NCBI GenBank assembly: GCA_964036665.1
Contig: OZ038531.1
Location: forward strand, 10,230,168-10,294,167
Direction of reading: 5' to 3'
DNA from: Gordius sp. MW1
Taxonomy: Eukaryota; Nematomorpha; Gordioida; Gordea; Gordiidae
Length of the DNA: 64,000 nucleotides
The notes below the pieces were generated by a model that was not told the origin of the DNA, did not search any database, and was given only the letters and a program-made list of their open reading frames with translations. Positions 13,636 through 26,722 of this stretch are shown here, piece after piece. Both the position numbers and the translations under genes were made by a program. The stretch's first letter is position 1; each line of letters begins with the position of its first letter.

Positions 13636-14322
13636 TTACACGGACCAGATTAATTTAATCAAATCTTTAATTAGAAAGTAATTTGGCAAAAAAATGACTT
13701 CATGCCGGATTCATACCATGTATATTAGACCTCGTTAAACCTGGTTTGTGAACTATTTTTCTTTCAAATTAATTGTAAAAGATATTGATATATGACTCTG
13801 GAAGATTTAAAAGAATTTAACCTGGGTTAATAAAGGTTTGGTCATTTTTATTAAATTAAACTCAAAATTTTACTTTAATTTTCAATATATCTATATCATG
13901 CTCAGGCTTAATAAAGTTAAATTGATTTTAATAAATCGTAAGGTCAGATGGTTAGCAAGCCTATCAGATTTATTGAGGCCGATAGCCAGAATAATAATTT
14001 AAAACGAAAGTTAAGTAGAAATTACGATTCGGAAGTTTTTGTGGAATCTAATTTCAATTTGAGTTTTAAGCACTTTATCAAGCTTTAAATTTGTCTCAGT
14101 TTATATTAAAAATATATAACGCACTTATGTCCAAACACCAAACCCGGTACCCTAAAATATAAAGTTTGCTAGTTCTTCAATCCATAAATTTTCCAAGCAG
14201 TTTTAACATTTGATTAGGAGAAGCTATAATCAAAATCCTTAGCCGGCTGCCCTAAATTTGGCCTAAACATTTCAAATTGATATACAATTTGTATATAAAA
14301 GTAATAAATCATCAATTATACA

Positions 14323-14480
14323 TATGGGCGTAGCCAACATTGGAATTAGAGGGGGGCAATAATGATTTGAGGAGGGGCAAAATGTCAAATTTTATCCTTA
14401 TTTTAAATAAATTTCAACAATTTTGGATTTATAGGGGAGGGGGCAGCCGCCTCCCCCGGCCCCCCCTGGCCACGCCCATG
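14323..14480. mobile_element. G/C-run MITE, family A, with exact 8-bp target duplication
   Basis: Ends TATGGGCGTAGCCAACATTG and GGCCACGCCCATG. ATTATACA occurs at 14315-14322 and 14481-14488. The internal order is as in the 2250 copy. Confidence 0.92.
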
Positions 14481-14488
14481 ATTATACA

Positions 14489-16915
14489 TGTTCGTCTAAG
14501 CATTTGCCCAGCAGAGACACCTTATTTTTTTGTCCTTCGGAGCATGAGACTTTCTAAAAGCCGCTGGACTGCATAGCTTTAAAAGTTTTATATATTAGCA
14601 GCACTCGACTAAGGTCAACAGAGAAAGGACGATCTTATTCAGTATTTTAAAATAATGTTTATTTGTTAAATAAACAGGTCAACCTGAAATATTTACGTTT
14701 ATTATTGAAATTAAATCTATATGTTAAATACATTAAAATTTAATATTCATAATAAAACATACTTTAACAATATAAATTTGGCTTAATTAAAAACTCACGA
14801 ATACTCGAGAAAATTTTAATAGATTCTCCTATAAAATGTCAAAAGATGCTAATTTATAGTACATGACGTTACTCAATTCCAAACCATGACATAGTATACA
14901 AGACTTTAATCTAAATGTTGATTAATTTTCATTTGAAATACCAATTTTAAAAGTCTTTTTTTTTATAAATAATGAGCCATTCTTAATTTCATGCTGAAGT
15001 TAACTACACTATAGCCATATGTCTAAATATATAAAGAATTAAATCTTTTTATAACTAATTCGGGTTTAGCTAATTCGATGCTTCAATCCTTGGTCTAAAA
15101 ATAAGTGAAATGATTTTAAGGGAATTAGTATGTGAAATAGTATTAATACTTGTTTACGTTATTTAACTATTATACAATAACATTTTTATTTTAATTCTAG
15201 GTTCATCCAAAACTCTGCACATTCAAATTTTACCTTCATTTTTTGTATTATTAATCGATAAAATAAATTTTTATTTTAATTTAAAATCGTTAGTAAAATA
15301 AATTTTAAAAATTTATAAATTATTAATATTTAATTGCAAAAGCAGGTTATAAATCCTTCAATATCGCCAATTCATTTCACACTTTAATTAATTTTAAATT
15401 AACGAAGGATTAGCAGAATTAGGTTTGGGGAAAAAGTTTATTGACTTTTGATTTTATTGAAAAAAAATAAATATGTTAGCTTAATCAATATATATCTTTT
15501 ATTAAAATTTTTTTTTGAATGATGTTATAACAAAAACTACTATTCCCTATTTCAAAATTAAGGCTGAAGCTAATTTAAATTATTATTTTATTTATTCTTG
15601 ACTAGTATTTCAAAGGTATTTCGGATAATAACGATGCAAATGTGTTCAAAAATTTAAATTAGTTTTTGTGCTATCTAAAATTTGGATTCATAAAGAATAT
15701 TAAATGCCTTCTCAAGATTAGATCTAATAATGATAGACCCCCAATTTTTTGGATGAATGAGTTTTATTTTAATTTGGAATTTAAATTATAATCAAATCCT
15801 TCTCACTAAATTTTGAATTAATAACTGCGCAAAATTTTTTTATCGTGCAATTTAATTTCTCGATATATTTTACATATTTAAAATTCCTTTTTGAATAATA
15901 TATTGACACATTATAATTAATCTTTAAGTGTCTTCTAACAATCCTAATGTAAATTATTGATTTTTTAATGTAAATCTGAAAGACTGAAACATAGAAAGCC
16001 TTTTGTTTTTAACCATTATAGTGCCCATTTGGTATAGAATTCATGTATATTATTGTTAATTCTCTAAATTAAAAATAGCGACTAAATATTTTTCGAGATA
16101 TTTTTATTTTTTAGCAGAACAAACAACACAAGATTATATTCAAATATGTTATAAAATTAATAAATTTCTATGTAAATTTAATTAGATTCTCATTAGCGGT
16201 CAAATTTTTCTGACTTTGTAATTTAATTCTTTTTTTGAAATCAAGGACGTACAAAGTTTAAACATTAAATGTGAGATTGTGAACTGCTTTTATACTAATA
16301 TTCTTAATTTTGATATAAGTGGGAACGAGGTTATCACTTTCAGGACGTTTTCTAAATTGGTGAAATAAATATTATAATGGCACAAAGTTTAATTAATTAA
16401 AATAATACAGTTTATTTATTATTAAATGGCTGAAGGAGTTTTTAAGTTTTAAAGTTTAAAATACTCATGAACTTAAGGCAATGGGCTAAATAAAAAATAA
16501 CTTAGAAATTTAGGCGTGTAGTCAAAAGGTATGGAAAGCGGAAAAGTCTCTGCCCCCCCCCCTAGCAGCTGGATTTATTCTATTCATCTAAATAACAAAT
16601 ATTTTATTAAAATATTTATAAAAAATACTTACAGATAGCATAAAGAACCCTTGCAAATAAATCAGAGGTCTACAAATGCGTTATTTCATTATGTATATTA
16701 TAAGATGTTATGATACAATTTTAAGTTAACAGTTTGTTCAAATACCAAAAACAAAAATATATTATAATTGTAGGACCTAGTTTTCAACCATATTCAACTT
16801 AAGGGGGTCGCAATTGTTAATTGACTATCTGAATATTTAGTTTTACTTTTTATTAATAATAAACTTACCCATCACATAGCAGCTTTGCTAAAAAACAAGT
16901 CGCGATCAATGATTA
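14489..16915. other. No gene recognised; a MITE trace near 16510
   Basis: Mostly AT-rich, low-complexity DNA. Around 16512-16570 ggcgtgtagtcaaaag and a C run recall one end of a G/C-run MITE. Confidence 0.5.
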
Positions 16916-17689
16916 GGGGAGACCGGGGCTAGTCGTAGCCCGGGGTTACTATTATCTTTCTAATTATTTTTTAAAATAATAATGATATTAAATCAAAATT
17001 TAAACCATATGTGTATTTTTCCATATGACATAAGTAAAAAATTTTTTGTTTAGAAAAAATAAAATTTAAAATTTTTATTGAGAGAAAACGATTTTTCGGG
17101 GCTATTAGTAGCCTTTTCAAAAATTTTTATTTTGCATATAAAATTTTTTTGGCTGAATATTTTGGATTGATTTAACTTTTATCTTATAAAGGGAGATTTT
17201 TTATATAAAAACCGTATAATGATAAAATTTTTATATGCAATATAACATCTTAAATTATTAATTGTTTATTAAAATAGGGGTCGGGGCTAGTCGGAAAGGG
17301 GCTATTGCTAGCCATTTTTGCATTGTGTTTTACAAATGGCAAGATTTAAAAAACAAAAAATATTCATATTACATTTGCATTTTCTACATTTTTTTGTGAA
17401 GAAACAATCTTTTTATTGATATGAGTTAGCATACACTAATAAGAAGTGAAAAAGTCAGAGTTAATCTATGGGCTATGACTAACCCCGGGCACTTTTAAAA
17501 AATTTAGGATTTTCATTTTTTTGAACTTATTTTGTGAAAAAACTATTGCTTATTTCCCTCCAAATTTTCTTCCTATATTAAAAATAGTCTTTAAAAATAG
17601 ATTCCAACATAAAATTTGAAAAAATAATTTTTTAGTTTTTTTTCAAACACGATTTAATTTTTTATGGCTAAAGTAGCCCCGGTCTCCCC
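16916..17689. mobile_element. pogo/Tc1-like non-autonomous element flanked by TA
   Basis: The inverted ends GGGGAGACCGGGGCTA and TAGCCCCGGTCTCCCC are flanked by TA at 16914-16915 and 17690-17691. 'Ggggctatt' motifs recur inside (17098, 17283, 17298). It carries no transposase. The ends match the longer element at 22765. Confidence 0.9.
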
Positions 17690-18599
17690 TACACTTCAGA
17701 ATGATACCAAGACCAACGATAAACAATTTTTATAGTAGGTTTTATCAAATTTTATATTGGCAGAGGCAAAAGGCAATATTCAAATTTAAAAAATCCCAAC
17801 TTGGAAATATTTCAATCAAAAGTGAAGTGTTAAGGTCTGTAAAATAATATTTACCCTGTTGTTTTTTTTATTGTCTAAGAAACAAGATCTTAGTAATATT
17901 CTAATCTGGTTTACTCAAGACCTGTCAAATAATTCGCCACACCCTATAGAAAAAATTAATTTTTTAGATTAGCCTCCTATAAATTTAGAGATCAAGAGAA
18001 TTTTTGATTGATTTTTAAACAATCGTTTTAATAAAGTGCAAAAAAATTATGGGGGAAGTTGCCCATTCCTGAGAGCCTCCCCTGGCTGCGCCTATGGGCC
18101 AACTCATATTATAAATAAATTTTCATATACGGTGTTGACATTGAGCCTTGTCATTTTTAGCATAGCATTGCATAATATAACGACACTAAACAAAAAAATT
18201 TTATAGACTATATTATATAACTTGACTTGACACTCAAAGCTTAGCACACTAAGGTGATGAAGGCATATTGTAAAGGCAAAATATCAAAAATTAATCAATC
18301 AGGCTTAGATTTAAAAAGATATAAAGCCTCCGCCATCATTTATCATATTTAATTTAAAATATTTATTTCTTTTAAAAATATAATTATATTTATTTCTACG
18401 CTCTAAGCCTCCTTAATATTAGTCATTTATTTCAAACATTTTACTCAATCCCGTCATAGCGGCTAAAACAGCTAAAAAAGTTCAATCGCGTTTTTTTGGA
18501 TTCTTTTGTAAAAATATATTTCTAAGCGGTCTTTTAATGAAAAAATAAACAGTTTTTTACAAACTCAGTTTAAATAAACAAAAATTAATTTTTTTTGAT

Positions 18600-19200
18600 G
18601 TGCCCGGGATATAACCCCGCAAATAAATTTAGCCCGGGTCCTGCCCAAGCCCGATGTTTTATTTTTATTTATCCGAACCCGACCTGTACCCGTGCCGCTT
18701 CGATATTTTTTCAAATTTAAACGGGCAAAATTTGCCATAAAACTAATTTTACCCTTTTCTTGCTATCATATCTTAAATTAAAACAAGGATATGATCTAAA
18801 AACCTAATTTATCTTGCTACAAATTATTTCACCCAGTTTTTTAACCTACAAATTTTAAATTTTGTTAACGAATTAATATAAATTTGTTGATTAATAACTT
18901 TGCGATTAAAAATTAATTAGACAGGGAGCAGGGGTTGGAGTTTAAATATTATGTTATGTACGCTGTACTAAGATAGGTTTTATATAGAGTCGGATTAATT
19001 TTAAACATATCTCTCAAGTGGTTAATTGGCTGGGTATTTACTACGAACAGGGTTCGGGCCTCGGGTAGGGCTGGGCTGGCGCATCAGATCCGATCCAAGC
19101 TTCAAACCTGATTCCCTTTTAATTTGGTTCGAGCTTGGTCCAAAATCCGCTGAGGCTGAAACGGTTTTCAGCGGTCCGTGCAGGGTTCTGGGGCAAGGCA
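18600..19200. mobile_element. Probable hAT-like element of CCCGGG/GGGTTCGGG type
   Basis: The left side has gtgcccgggatataac and cccgggtcctgcccaagcc. The right side has gggttcgggcctcgggtagg, ctggggcaaggcatatgcct. The arrangement mirrors the other GGTTCGG elements, but I could not fix exact ends or a target duplication. Confidence 0.45.
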
Positions 19201-19332
19201 TATGCCTGGAGGGGATATAATCGTCTTTTTTTTTTTTTTTTTTTTTTTAACTATTCTTATGTTATATTTAACTCAAATTAATGAAGAATTCTTTATTATA
19301 AATTCTGAATGCAAATGTAATATGGTTGTTCT

Positions 19333-19500
19333 CATGGGCGTAGCCAAGGGGGGGGGCAGGCAGGGGCAGCTACCCCCCTCTAAATCCAAAAATTTGTTGA
19401 AATTTATTAAAATTATGCCTAAAATTTTAAAAAATTATCATTTTGCCCCTCCCTAAATCGTTATTGCCCCCCTCTAATCTTAATGCTGGCTACGCCCATG
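19333..19500. mobile_element. G/C-run MITE, family A, with exact 8-bp target duplication
   Basis: Ends CATGGGCGTAGCC and GGCTACGCCCATG are perfect inverted repeats. GTTGTTCT occurs at 19325-19332 and 19501-19508. This is the best preserved family A copy here (168 bp). Confidence 0.94.
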
Positions 19501-19857
19501 GTTGTTCTTATCAACAATGAAAATGGGTTAAGATGACAACATCCATAACAGATTCTACGTTGAAAAACATCTTTAGTAAGTTTCAGCCTATTTCTCTTCC
19601 AAATCACATTAAGTCAAAATACAAAGTTAATTTTCGTTTATCAAAAATTTAACTTCTTATCATTCGCCTTTACGAGTTAAAATACAATAAAATGGCTCTC
19701 ATTAACCCCTTCCCTATAAGCTCCTACCCCTATTATTTATACAAAAAATTTAACATATCTTAAGGCTAATAAAGAATCTACTATTAAACAGTAGTTATAA
19801 ATTAAATATCTCTCATTAAATAAATTTAAATTAATTTAAAATATACAGAAAAACTAG

Positions 19858-20022
19858 CATAAGCGTAGCCAAGGGGGTGGGGGGGGCATAGAGAAGCGGC
19901 TGCCCCCCTTTAGATCTAAAAATGTTTTGAAATTATGGCTAAAATTTTAAGAAATAATTATTTTGCCCCCCCCCCCCCCTAAATCATTATTGCCCCCCCC
20001 CCCAGTAATTCCAATGCCCATG
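19858..20022. mobile_element. G/C-run MITE, family A, eroded right end
   Basis: The left end CATAAGCGTAGCCAAGG is followed by a G run, tgcccccctttagatctaaa and the usual ttttgcccc tract. The right end keeps only CCAATGCCCATG. No target duplication is recognised. Confidence 0.8.
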
Positions 20023-20281
20023 CGATGATTGCTTTTTCTATTTATAGTATCAGCTAAGTCATGTAGATTTTTTTATTGAATAGAATGTGCATTGCTTGTT
20101 AGGACTTAAAATTCAAATCAAGTTAGGCCAAGAAAGTTAAAGAGCGAGAAGACTAAGTTAGGTCGAAAGGTTGGGTTTAGATAAAATGGACAATTGGCAT
20201 TTAATTAAAAAACATAATATTTGCACATTTTAAAAAACCCTAAGACGTTTATTTAATATTATCCATGCCATGTGGCATGGA

Positions 20282-20491
20282 CAGGCGCGTAGTCAGTATT
20301 TTCACGAGGGGGGGGGAATCTGGCATATTCGGAAATTTTACAACGCATTTTGTCAAAAATTAAATCAAAAAAATCAGATGTATATATTATGTTTCAGGTA
20401 TTTATAAGTGTCTTAAAATCTTTAATGTAACTAAACTGGAATATTTTAACCCATTTAATTTAGTTATTAATCAAAAAACAGTACGCCACTG
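20282..20491. mobile_element. hAT-like MITE with exact 8-bp target duplication
   Basis: GGCATGGA occurs at 20274-20281 and 20492-20499. The ends CAGGCGCGTAGTCAG and GTACGCCACTG are imperfect inverted repeats of the CAGTGGCGTA type. The body is AT-rich with one G run and no coding sequence. Confidence 0.85.
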
Positions 20492-21309
20492 GGCATGGAT
20501 GGCGCTATTATAAAAATTGCATAAAATTAATTTTTTTGAATAATACCATATGTAATGGAACATAACACTATTATAATATGTAATTTTAAAATGGAGCCGT
20601 AAACATAAAACTTACATTACTTAAAAAGTCGCTTAAACTGACACCCAGACTTCTTTTAATTAACCTAGCTGGCTAGATTTACCCTTTACTCTATTAACAT
20701 AAAATTTGCATAATGTAGAATCTAGCTAAAAATCATTCGAGGTTTTGGGAGGATTCAAATGACATGGTTAAGAGCATAATTAAATTTGGGTAAGAAAAAC
20801 GGGTAACTTTTATGATTTTAGCTATAGTTTACTATCCCAAATTCAGTAATGAAAAAATCTATTCATGATTATTTGTTATTTTACTCAAACTAAGGTCAAT
20901 GAATTTTTGCAAGCTTTTATTATGTAGACATCATTACATATTATATAGCATCTTTTTAATAAAGTATAAGTATATAAATTAGTAATGTCATATTTTACAT
21001 TATAAAATTGGACTTCTAAATGCAAAGTTTATATAAAACAATAATATTGCGATTGGCTATAATCTGCAAACAAGTGCTTCCTCTGCTCTAAGTGTATGAA
21101 GTGCCTTTGCTTATAGCATTCAAATAGTTTGACTGAAAAACGAAGCGAGCTGATTATAAAAAAAGACTATACACCTCTTGGTTTTCAAATTAACAAGCTC
21201 TAATGACTAAACTCTCGCCAACTTTTTCTGTCTAAAATTTTATTTGCCAAGTTATCTACAATTCTATCTAAAAATAAAATCAAGCTTATTTTCCAAGACG
21301 GCCATATAA

Positions 21310-21589
21310 GGGCTTGCCTTAATATCGTATTCAGATTCAAATGGCGCGAATTTATCTTTATCAAATATCCGATTCAATTTCATATGTCAAGCTCGTTTGT
21401 AATTATTAATATTTGGTTTTTTGATAGTTAAAACCGTTTTTTTGTTTATTTCAACTCTTGAGATTAATCGCTGTTATGTTATACGTCTGAAATGTAAATC
21501 TGCTGTGAATTCGAAGTTTAGACACGGCTATGTTATAACCCGTACAACAATTTTTGCTGCGCAGCAAAATCCGATATTAAGACAAGCCC
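21310..21589. mobile_element. PIF/Harbinger-like MITE with TAA duplication
   Basis: The inverted ends GGGCTTGCCTTAATATCG / CGATATTAAGACAAGCCC are flanked by TAA on both sides (21307-21309 and 21590-21592). The 3-bp TWA target fits PIF/Harbinger. The right third differs from the 13538 copy, so it may be a chimera. Confidence 0.8.
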
Positions 21590-22131
21590 TAAGGTACGAA
21601 AGAATTCATAAAAAATATAAATATTGAATCAACAGCATTGTCGGAATTTGGCTTTGGGGAAGTTACAAGAGTAAGGTTTCGTAAAATACGGATTTTAGTA
21701 ATAATCTAGCTGCAATCTCTTGATTACCTAAATTTTCCCAATCTATACTTAACGCTGGTCAAACGACGCGTTGAGCCACCTACCTACAAAGTGTAAGAAG
21801 AGAGTATAAAGTTGTGAATTTGGTTAGGAAAAAAGATAGGACTCACATAGCACTCCTATGACTCATTTACAAACGCAAATTTTAAAGCGGCAAATTCCTT
21901 TAAAATTGCTTTACATCACCCTTGGCCCAATGTTTTTATTTTTATTTTGTTTGAGCCCGATTTTTATATATTTTGACCTTAACCCATGCCCGGTTTTTTG
22001 CAATATTTCCGACCCCAGCTTAAACTTGGTCTGCTTTTTAACTCCTAACAATAAAGTAAACTTTATAAATAAAATCAATTTTATCATATGAATTATGTAT
22101 TTTGAGTAAAGGATAAATATGTTAGGGGAGA

Positions 22132-22400
22132 TCGAGGGTAGGGGAGACCGGGGCTATCTCGACCATAAAATTTCAGAGAGGCCTGGACAAAAATTGTCAA
22201 CCGATTTTCATAAACTTTTTTTAGAAAAATGTTCTTGTCCATAGTGTTTATCAAAGGGGAAAAAATTATAGCAACACAGTTGATAGATTTTTCCTAATAA
22301 GGGTTCAAAAAAAAGACAACTCGTATAAATTCTAAAAATGACCGGGGTTAAGGCGTCCTTCAAAAGGGGCTATCGCGTCCTCTCTTATATTAAGTCCTAA
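22132..22400. mobile_element. Truncated pogo-like element with doubled left end
   Basis: Two left ends lie in tandem: taggggagatcgaggg at 22133 and taggggagaccggggcta at 22140. These are followed by tctcgaccataaaatttc and later accggggttaaggcgtcc near 22340 and ggggctatcgcgtcc near 22368. No right end is found. Confidence 0.55.
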
Positions 22401-22764
22401 AACTATAAAATATTTATTTGCATATGCTTAAATTGCCAAAATATTAAATGTATATAAGTCTTTTGCAACTTATATAATTTAATATTCCTTAAATCACTGA
22501 TTAATTAACCATGGTGCATAATTGCTATCAAAAAACTAATTTTATCAACAAAAAAATAACTTAAAGGAAATCGTTAAACAAACATATTTAAATTTACATT
22601 CATCTTATTATAAATTACCAGGGTCGGGTAGGACCTTGAGCGACCAGTGCAGAGGTCCGGCTACACCTGAGAGAAACAACTCTGATCAAGGAACAATTAG
22701 GTTAATTCTGCCAACCTGCATTGGACGATCTAAATTTTTAGTAAAGTGGTTTATATTAGGATTA

Positions 22765-24303
22765 GGGGAGACCGGGGCTATACAAAGCTCGGGGCTATAC
22801 TTATCTTTTAAAATAATTTCCTTGTTATTAATTTGTACCCAGTCAAATTTATATACAAAATGTACTTTATAAAGGCGCATTTCAAACTTAAAAAATAAAA
22901 AGTTAGAGAGAAAATAAGGTTTCCCGGGGCTAAAAGCTCCTTTTTCTAATTTTTCTATTACTTTAAAACTATTTAATCTCTAAGCTTGAAACTAATTTTA
23001 GGTAAAAACGTATGAATTTTTCTATAAAAATCTAATCGGAATAAATAATTTTGTTGAGGATGACTATTTTAAAATAACTCGCAAAAAATATTTTAGTTGT
23101 GGGGCTATTGAGAGCGGGGCTATAATTATCTCTAATTCATTCATACATTAAAAAGGTGAAAACATACAAATGTAAAACAAATTTGTACGAGATAATGAAA
23201 TGAAAATAAACAAGTATTTTATCAATATATGGTCAAGTTTGTTAAGGTTAGGTATTTCGCTTATCAAATGGCAGTACAATTCAATTTATCAATGCCTAAT
23301 TCATGGGTAGAATATGTATGCAGGTGCTGAATGGTTTTCATCTTTTATAAAAACCTGATTTCATTAAGGACTCTAGAACCAACATGATATTATATTTATA
23401 TGCAATAAATTTTAATTCCAGTTCATGATTGTCAAGTTTATGTGACACTTTTATAATAATAAAGCATTTAAATCAATATTTCTACATAACAATCTCTGTA
23501 AAAACACATTTACCTTATAAATTTGTTTATGAAGCTTTATAAGCTATAAAAGACAAACTTAATATTTAACAATATTATATTATAAGCTATAAAAGACAAA
23601 CTTTTAATATCTAGCAATATTATAATTTATTATATGAAACTTTATAGCTTTAAAAAACAAACTTATAATATTAAATTATAAATTATTGTATGAAACTATA
23701 TATGTTATGAAAGATAAACTTTTACTATTTTAGCAATTATAAATTATTATTATATGATACTTAATATAATATTCAAAACAAATCAATTACAAAAGTTAAA
23801 AAAGGAATTAATTTGTCTAAAGATAGTTGCATAATTTTTGCCAAAGACTATAATAAAAATCATCAGAATGAAGATTGGTTTGCACGTAGAAGTTGCTCCA
23901 TGTGGGCACATGGATCATGTTGCAATAATGATGTTTTTTTATATGTTACAATTGTAAACAATAAAAAAGTATTCAATATGTGTTGGTTATATTTTTGTTA
24001 TTTTAGTAGTTGTATTTGTATATATCAAAGGTTTAAAGATTTTAAATACAAAATAACACAAAGGATAATATAGCCCCGCTTATGGATATGAATGACCCCG
24101 GACATTTTTTTAATTTCTAGAAATTGCGTTTTTTTGAAAACTATCTGGCATAAAAAGTATTGATCGTTATGGAATAGAAAAATTTTTCAACATAGAATTA
24201 GTGAAAAAGAACATATTTATGAAATTTTTTTTTTAAAAAAGCTTAAACTTAGTTACCTAGGGGCAATTGATTTTTTATGGCTACGATAGCCCCGGTTCTC
24301 CCC
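22765..24303 (+). mobile_element. pogo/Tigger-like element with transposase C-terminal remnant
   Basis: The same inverted ends as at 16916 (GGGGAGACCGGGGCTA; right end with one extra T) sit between TA dinucleotides at 22763-22764 and 24304-24305. At 23870-23930 the + strand encodes EDWFARRSCSMWAHGSC, resembling the PHD-like W-x-x-C-x-x-C-x-x-W-x-H-x-x-C tail of pogo/Tigger transposases, with the first Cys replaced by Arg. The DDE core is missing, so the element cannot be autonomous. Confidence 0.82.
23525..23765 (+). repeat. Degenerate ~60-bp tandem repeat inside the pogo-like element
   Basis: About four units of the type tatgaaactttatagctataaaagacaaactt followed by taatatt-rich spacer. Units are imperfect and lie upstream of the transposase remnant. 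Confidence 0.75.
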
Positions 24304-24648
24304 TACTTTGTTTATTTAGATCGTAGCAATTAAAGTTAACAAGTTTTGGCCTTTTTAATTTGAAATTTAATTTTGTTAACTTTTTTATCGATGCAATTTA
24401 AATATTAAAAAATTTAGAATACATTCTACAGAATTACTAATTTTAAATTTGATATGAACATCTATAACTATGATGCTTTTTATTAAATGTTTTTGAAATC
24501 TTAGAGACTATAAGAATTTTTATAACAAAATATTTTAGTCTATTAATGAGAGGTTATAATGAAATGTATGTCTGTATTTATGTTTTACAATTAGAATCGG
24601 TTTTCCTAAAAAAATCAAGGCGAATTGACGGTTGAAACACAACTGAAT

Positions 24649-24950
24649 CAGGGTTTCTTTCAGAAAAAATGCTCCAGGGGGGTATTTTCAACTTCCGGGG
24701 GGGGGGGGGTAAAAATTTTTTTAAACCATTTTGTATAATATTTACTGATTTTTATTGGTGATATAAGTGATATATAAATAGATACATACACGCATAATCA
24801 TTAAATAATTTATGACTTCATGATGGAACTTGAGTTCATGCTTCCTTCAATCAAAACTCTCCGGGGGGGGGGGGGGGTATTTGAAATTGCCCGGGGGTAA
24901 TACCCCCCCCCCCCCCCTTCCCCGGGCTCCCCCCCCTGAAAGAAACCCTC
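24649..24950. mobile_element. hAT-like MITE with extreme G and C runs
   Basis: The inverted ends CAGGGTTTCTTTCAG / CTGAAAGAAACCCTC are flanked by AACTGAAT (24641-24648) and AGCTGAAT (24951-24958). The body contains G runs at 24699-24710 and 24863-24878, a C run at 24903-24917, and cccgggg boxes on both sides of an AT-rich centre. Confidence 0.88.
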
Positions 24951-25329
24951 AGCTGAATTAAAGTCAGCATTTTTTGTTATTTAAATTCTACATAGTTTAA
25001 AATATGATGGTCATTTATTTTCAAGAAGTTTATTTAAATACAAAATGACTTATGTAAGATATTAAACATCATAAATAGTGAACATCAATAGGTTTTATCA
25101 TTTAGCTCCTTTGTAAATAATTTATTTCATCAGCAAAATAATTAGAAAAACATTGTGAATTAGATAGATAGCTTATAGCTAGCATTTACTAATGCAGTGA
25201 GCTGTGTTTATAGCTATTATAAAAATGCCATGTTTCAGCTATATATAAAAAAATGAAAGTTTGTGACAAATGACTATATTAAAAAATTCAAAACGTTCAC
25301 CAAGGCAAACATGATTAAATTAGATTTTA

Positions 25330-26722
25330 ATTGCGAGATGTTCTAGGAGAAGACAAACCAGGTATACAAAAAAATAAAAAGACATGGTGGTGGAACGAGT
25401 TGCAAAGTAAAATTTACCAATTATGGTCAGGAAACAGAAATGAAAAACCAAGATTGGGAAAGCTAAAAATGAGGCAAAACGTTGTGTGGCCAAGGCTAAA
25501 ACAGATTTCTACGAGAATCTGAACGCTAAGTTAACTAGTAAAGAAGGGGAAAGACCGATCTAAAAAATCCAAAGACCAAGGGCAAGGAACTCAAAGGATG
25601 TGGTAAACGTAAAAACCATAAAGAGCAAGGAAAGCATCACTCTACTCTGGACCATTAAATCATAGATCGATGGGAAGAATACTCTAAAGAATACAGTGAA
25701 AATGGATTGTCGAACCATTTAGAAAGCAAGAACTATGAATATGACCCAGAGAGAAGTGATAGAAGAAGTGGTTGACCAGGTGCTTAACAATAGGACCATG
25801 GGTAGAGCGGTGGGCCCTAATAATATACCTAAGGAAGTCAAAATGATAAGGCTCTTAGATCATTTACTTGCAACGTTGTTTAACAAAATACTTGCAAGTG
25901 GTATTATGCTTGATGAGTGAGAAAAAGCTATATTGTACCAAGGGAGATGTACAAGAGTGTAATAACTATCGGGGCATTAAGTTAATAAGTCACGTAATGA
26001 AGTTGTGGGAAACAGAAGCTGGACTTCGAAAAGTAATCTTAATAGATGAACGATAATTTGGGTTCATGTCTGGAAAGTTAACTTCCAGACGACTTATGAA
26101 ATTATTTAAGGAAAAACAAAAGGAGGTTTCATCGATCTTGAGAAACAGAAAGCTTTCGATAGAGTTCCAAGACAGTGGATATAGGATAGCCTGAGTTCCA
26201 ATGGTGTACCCGATGCTTATATAATGTTAATAAAGGATTTATATAGAAATGCAAAAAATAAAGTACGGATATCCAGTGGTACATCAAATGGATTCAGTCT
26301 AAATGTCGGTGTGCATCAAGGATCAGCACTAAGTCCGTTGCTCTTCATAGAAATGATGGCTAAAACGTGAATCAACTTGGGCCTTGCTCTTTGCGGATGA
26401 CATAGTGCTGTGCGCAGGTCAAATGTGGAATTAGGAAGGTAAAAGTGTGGATGGATCGAATTGAAAGATATGGCCTTAGGGTCAACCAAGATAAAATTGA
26501 ATATATATGCTTGGAGTCTGGAATTGATTGATGACTAGTGTTACAGCAGTAGGAAGGAATTCAAATATCTTGGTTCAAGTGATGGGGGTTGGAAAGCTAA
26601 ATTAAGGCAAGAATAAATTCGGGCTGGCTCAAATTCAGGGAGCTGAGTGGTGTACTATGTGACAAACATATACCACTTAAATTAAAAGAACGATTATATA
26701 ACACCGCTTTAGTACCCAATGT
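25330..26722 (+). mobile_element. RTE-clade LINE copy 1, 5' part (endonuclease/RT linker and RT, frameshifted)
   Basis: Conceptual pieces in several frames match RTE-type ORF2: KTWWWNELQSKI near 25380, a linker with REVIEEVVDQVL near 25750, NNYRGIKLISHVMKLWE near 25955-26005 (RT region), IDLEKQKAFDRVPRQW near 26130, VGVHQGSALSPL near 26310, and the LFADDIVLC catalytic YADD-type box near 26390. Stops and frameshifts are frequent, so it is a relic. The copy is cut at 26722 by a hAT-like element and resumes at 29600. The endonuclease domain is missing at the 5' end, as expected for a 5'-truncated LINE. Confidence 0.85.
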
